Below are positions 14,262 through 16,477 of a DNA stretch of 16,477 nt, one piece after another. Source of the DNA: QHYU01 sp041493955 (GTDB lineage Bacteria; Acidobacteriota; Terriglobia; Acidiferrales; UBA7541); NCBI GenBank assembly GCA_041493955.1, contig JBGPZW010000074.1, forward strand, positions 1 through 16,477, written 5' to 3'. How positions within the stretch are numbered: the first letter of the stretch is position 1; each line of letters starts with the position of its first letter. Under the pieces are notes generated by a model. That model worked only from the letters and a program-made list of their open reading frames with translations. It had not been told where the DNA came from and ran no database searches. The translations under genes were made by a program, and so were the position numbers.

Positions 14262-14283
14262 GGCCGCTCGCGGCGTGTAGTAT
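14255..14283 (+). promoter_or_regulatory. Candidate promoter of the oligopeptidase B gene
   Basis: ATGACA (14255-14260) matches five of six -35 positions. After exactly 17 bases comes TAGTAT (14278-14283), four of six for -10. The -35 hexamer is the conserved end of the 25-base repeat module. Transcription would start near 14290, about 68 bases before the ATG. Confidence 0.45.
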
Positions 14284-14357
14284 AGCCCAGGGTGATGCAG
14301 AGACCGCTTGCGCGTCTTATTCTTAGGAACTTCCGGAGAAATTTCACAGGGGGCACC

Positions 14358-16475
14358 ATGAAACTTTTCGTCCTGCTTGCGTTATTCTTGACCGCCGCCA
14401 TGATTGCCGACACACCGCTCATCGCCGACGACACCACCGTGCCGCAGCCGCCCGTAGCCAAGAAAATCTCCAAAGTGGCCGAAGCCCACGGCGACCGCCG
14501 CGTGGACGACTACTACTGGCTGCGCGAGAAGACCAACCCGGAAGTGAACGCCTACCTCGAGGCGGAGAACGCTTACACCGCGGCGTTGATGAAGCCTACC
14601 GAGGAGTTCCAGGCCGCGCTCTACAAGGAGATGCTCGCGCGCATCAAGCAGACGGATCTCTCGGTGCCCTATCGCGAGCGCGGCTACATCTATTACTTGC
14701 GCACCGAAGAGGGCAAGCAGTACCCCATCTTCTGCCGCAAGAAGGACAGCCTCGACGCTCCCGAGCAGGTCACGCTTGACCTCAACGAGATGGCCAAGGG
14801 CGAAAAGTTCATGGCCCTGGGCGCCTACACATTCAGCGACGACGGCAACCTGCTGGCGTATTCGACCGATAACACCGGCTTCCGCCAGTACAAACTGCAC
14901 GTCAAGGACTTGCGCAGCGGTGAAATCCTGAGCGACCACGCCGAGAAGGTCACCTCCGTCGCCTGGGCCGCCGACAACAAGACACTCTTCTATACCGTGG
15001 AAGATGCCGCCAAGCGTCCCTACCGGCTCTACCGCCATTTGCTGGGTTCGACGGCCGCCGATGAGCTGGTGTACGAAGAGAAGGACGAGATGTACCAGGT
15101 TCTCGTGCACCGCACACGCAGCCGCGCCTTTCTGTTTCTGCACGCAGACAGCCACACGACTTCCGAGGTGCGCTATCTCCCGGCGGGCGAGCCGGCCGGC
15201 GCGTGGCGCATCATCGCCCCGCGCGAGCACGAGCACGAATATGACGTGGACCACCACGGCGACCGCTTCTACATCCGCACCAATTCCGGCGGGCGCAACT
15301 TCCGGCTCGTTTGGGCGCCGGCCGCCGACCCGCGGCGTGAAAACTGGAAAGAGGTGATCCCGCACCGGCCGGAAGTGATGCTCGAGGGCCTGGCCTTCTT
15401 CAAGGATCACTACGTGTTGCTCGAGCGCGAGAACGGCCTGCAACACTTCCGCGTCACCGATCTGCGCACCGGCGTTGTGCACCGCGTCGAGTTTCCCGAA
15501 CCGGCCTACGCCGCCTTCCCGGCGCAGAACCAGGAGTTTGACACCGCGGCGTTCCGTTTCAGCTACCAATCCTTGATCACACCGCAATCCGTCTTCGATT
15601 ACGACGTGAGGACGCGCGAGCGCAAGCTGCTGAAGCAGACCGAGGTCCTGGGCGGCTACGACCTCAAGCTCTACGAATCGCAGCGCCTCTACGCCACCGC
15701 CTCGGACGGCACGCGCATCCCCATCTCCATCGTGTACAAGAGAACCACCAAGCGCGACGCCTCGGCGCCGCTTTTGCTGAACGGCTATGGCTCCTACGGC
15801 CTCTCCATCCCGCCGGCGTTTTCCTCCAGCCGCCTCAGCCTGCTCGACCGCGGCGTGATCTTCGCCATCGCGCACATCCGCGGCGGCGGCGAAATGGGCA
15901 AGACTTGGCACGACCGGGGCCGCATGATGAACAAGCGCAACACCTTCACCGATTTCATCGCCGCGGCCGAATACCTTATCGCGCAGAAATTCACCGCCAA
16001 GGACCGCCTGGTGATCCAGGGCGGCAGCGCCGGTGGGCTGCTGATGGGCGCCGTGACCAACATGCGGCCGGATCTGTTCCACGCGGTGGTCGCGCTGGTG
16101 CCCTTTGTGGACGTGCTTAACACCATGTCCGACACTTCCCTGCCCTTGACCGTCGGCGAGTTCGAGGAGTGGGGCAATCCCGCCAACAAGCCCGAGTACG
16201 ACTACATGCGCACCTACTCGCCCTACGACAACATCGAGAAAAAGGCTTACCCGGCCATCCTGGTGCGCACCTCGCTCAACGACAGCCAGGTCATGTACTG
16301 GGAGCCGGCCAAGTACGTGGCCCGGCTGCGCGCGATGAAGACCGGCTCGAATCCCCTGCTATTCAAGATCAATATGGCCGCCGGGCACGGCGGCGCCTCG
16401 GGCCGCTACGACTTCCTGCACGAGGTGGCCTTCGACTACGCCTTCATCCTGGGCCAGGTTGGGATCACCAAGTAG
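14358..16475 (+). CDS. ptrB: Oligopeptidase B (S9A prolyl oligopeptidase family), predicted exported
   Basis: This 705-residue serine peptidase cleaves short peptides, typically after Lys or Arg. An N-terminal propeller domain (from about DDYYWLREKTNPEV) limits access to the catalytic alpha/beta-hydrolase domain (from about residue 450). The triad is complete: Ser557 in GGSAGGLLMG, Asp642 in RTSLNDSQVMYWEP, His677 in AAGHGGASGR. Glu601 and Glu603 in TVGEFEEWGNP match the acidic residues that give oligopeptidase B its basic P1 preference, favouring PtrB over prolyl oligopeptidase. The start at 14358 has AGGGGG just upstream and gives a signal-like peptide (KLFVLLALFLTAAMIA). A GTG/ATG at 14292-14295 would bury it behind 22 basic residues. 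Most known oligopeptidases B are cytosolic, so export is unusual. The stop is complete, two bases before the window end. Confidence 0.95.
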   Translation: MKLFVLLALFLTAAMIADTPLIADDTTVPQPPVAKKISKVAEAHGDRRVDDYYWLREKTNPEVNAYLEAENAYTAALMKPTEEFQAALYKEMLARIKQTDLSVPYRERGYIYYLRTEEGKQYPIFCRKKDSLDAPEQVTLDLNEMAKGEKFMALGAYTFSDDGNLLAYSTDNTGFRQYKLHVKDLRSGEILSDHAEKVTSVAWAADNKTLFYTVEDAAKRPYRLYRHLLGSTAADELVYEEKDEMYQVLVHRTRSRAFLFLHADSHTTSEVRYLPAGEPAGAWRIIAPREHEHEYDVDHHGDRFYIRTNSGGRNFRLVWAPAADPRRENWKEVIPHRPEVMLEGLAFFKDHYVLLERENGLQHFRVTDLRTGVVHRVEFPEPAYAAFPAQNQEFDTAAFRFSYQSLITPQSVFDYDVRTRERKLLKQTEVLGGYDLKLYESQRLYATASDGTRIPISIVYKRTTKRDASAPLLLNGYGSYGLSIPPAFSSSRLSLLDRGVIFAIAHIRGGGEMGKTWHDRGRMMNKRNTFTDFIAAAEYLIAQKFTAKDRLVIQGGSAGGLLMGAVTNMRPDLFHAVVALVPFVDVLNTMSDTSLPLTVGEFEEWGNPANKPEYDYMRTYSPYDNIEKKAYPAILVRTSLNDSQVMYWEPAKYVARLRAMKTGSNPLLFKINMAAGHGGASGRYDFLHEVAFDYAFILGQVGITK

Positions 16476-16477
16476 GG

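Noticed and set aside
14382..16082. 566-codon open frame on the minus strand
   Set aside because: It is antisense to the oligopeptidase B gene, whose triad and fold motifs are intact; its own translation has no recognisable domain.

Overview
The window is chromosomal, GC-rich and densely coded. It looks like the genome of an acidobacterium or a close relative. That assignment rests on base composition, on the mix of housekeeping genes, and on short palindromic intergenic repeats ending in phrases such as CCGCTACA and CGCTCAGAATGACA, which I associate with Acidobacteriota from memory. No tRNA, rRNA, CRISPR array, insertion sequence or phage gene is visible.

Layout. At 1-870 (minus) lies most of mazG, running off the left edge. 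At 1107-3435 (plus) is a tight three-gene run: a DUF1844 protein, a PhnP-like metallo-beta-lactamase-fold hydrolase and ribF; the last two overlap by one base. Converging on it at 3521-4900 (minus) are a predicted outer-membrane beta-barrel protein and a monohaem c-type cytochrome. Their promoter is bracketed by two copies of a TGCA-type palindrome, and a Fur-family regulator gene (5092-5574) lies just upstream. From 5703 to 10403 (minus) is a cell-envelope block in transcription order uppS, cdsA, dxr, rseP: undecaprenyl diphosphate synthase, CDP-diacylglycerol synthase, the MEP-pathway reductoisomerase and the site-2 protease.

From 10471 to 13068 (minus) is the most interesting unit. The first gene encodes a soluble protein with PRC-barrel-like, MgtE_N and CBS domains, that is, the magnesium-sensing half of MgtE without its membrane channel. 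It is followed after 18 bases by an NRAMP-fold transporter whose metal-site residues deviate from the Mn/Fe type (DPGN becomes DAGG; the TM6 Met becomes Ala) in the way I recall for NRAMP-related magnesium transporters. Upstream is a structured leader of about 250 nt with a consensus -35 box and a strong intrinsic-terminator-like hairpin ending 27 nt before the start codon. I infer a two-piece, sensor-gated Mg transport system with possible RNA-level control.

At 13392-14063 (minus) is a CYTH-domain protein. At 14358-16475 (plus) is a complete oligopeptidase B with a predicted signal peptide. Between them is a composite intergenic repeat whose end appears to supply a -35 element for the peptidase promoter. 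A related composite lies between uppS and cdsA.
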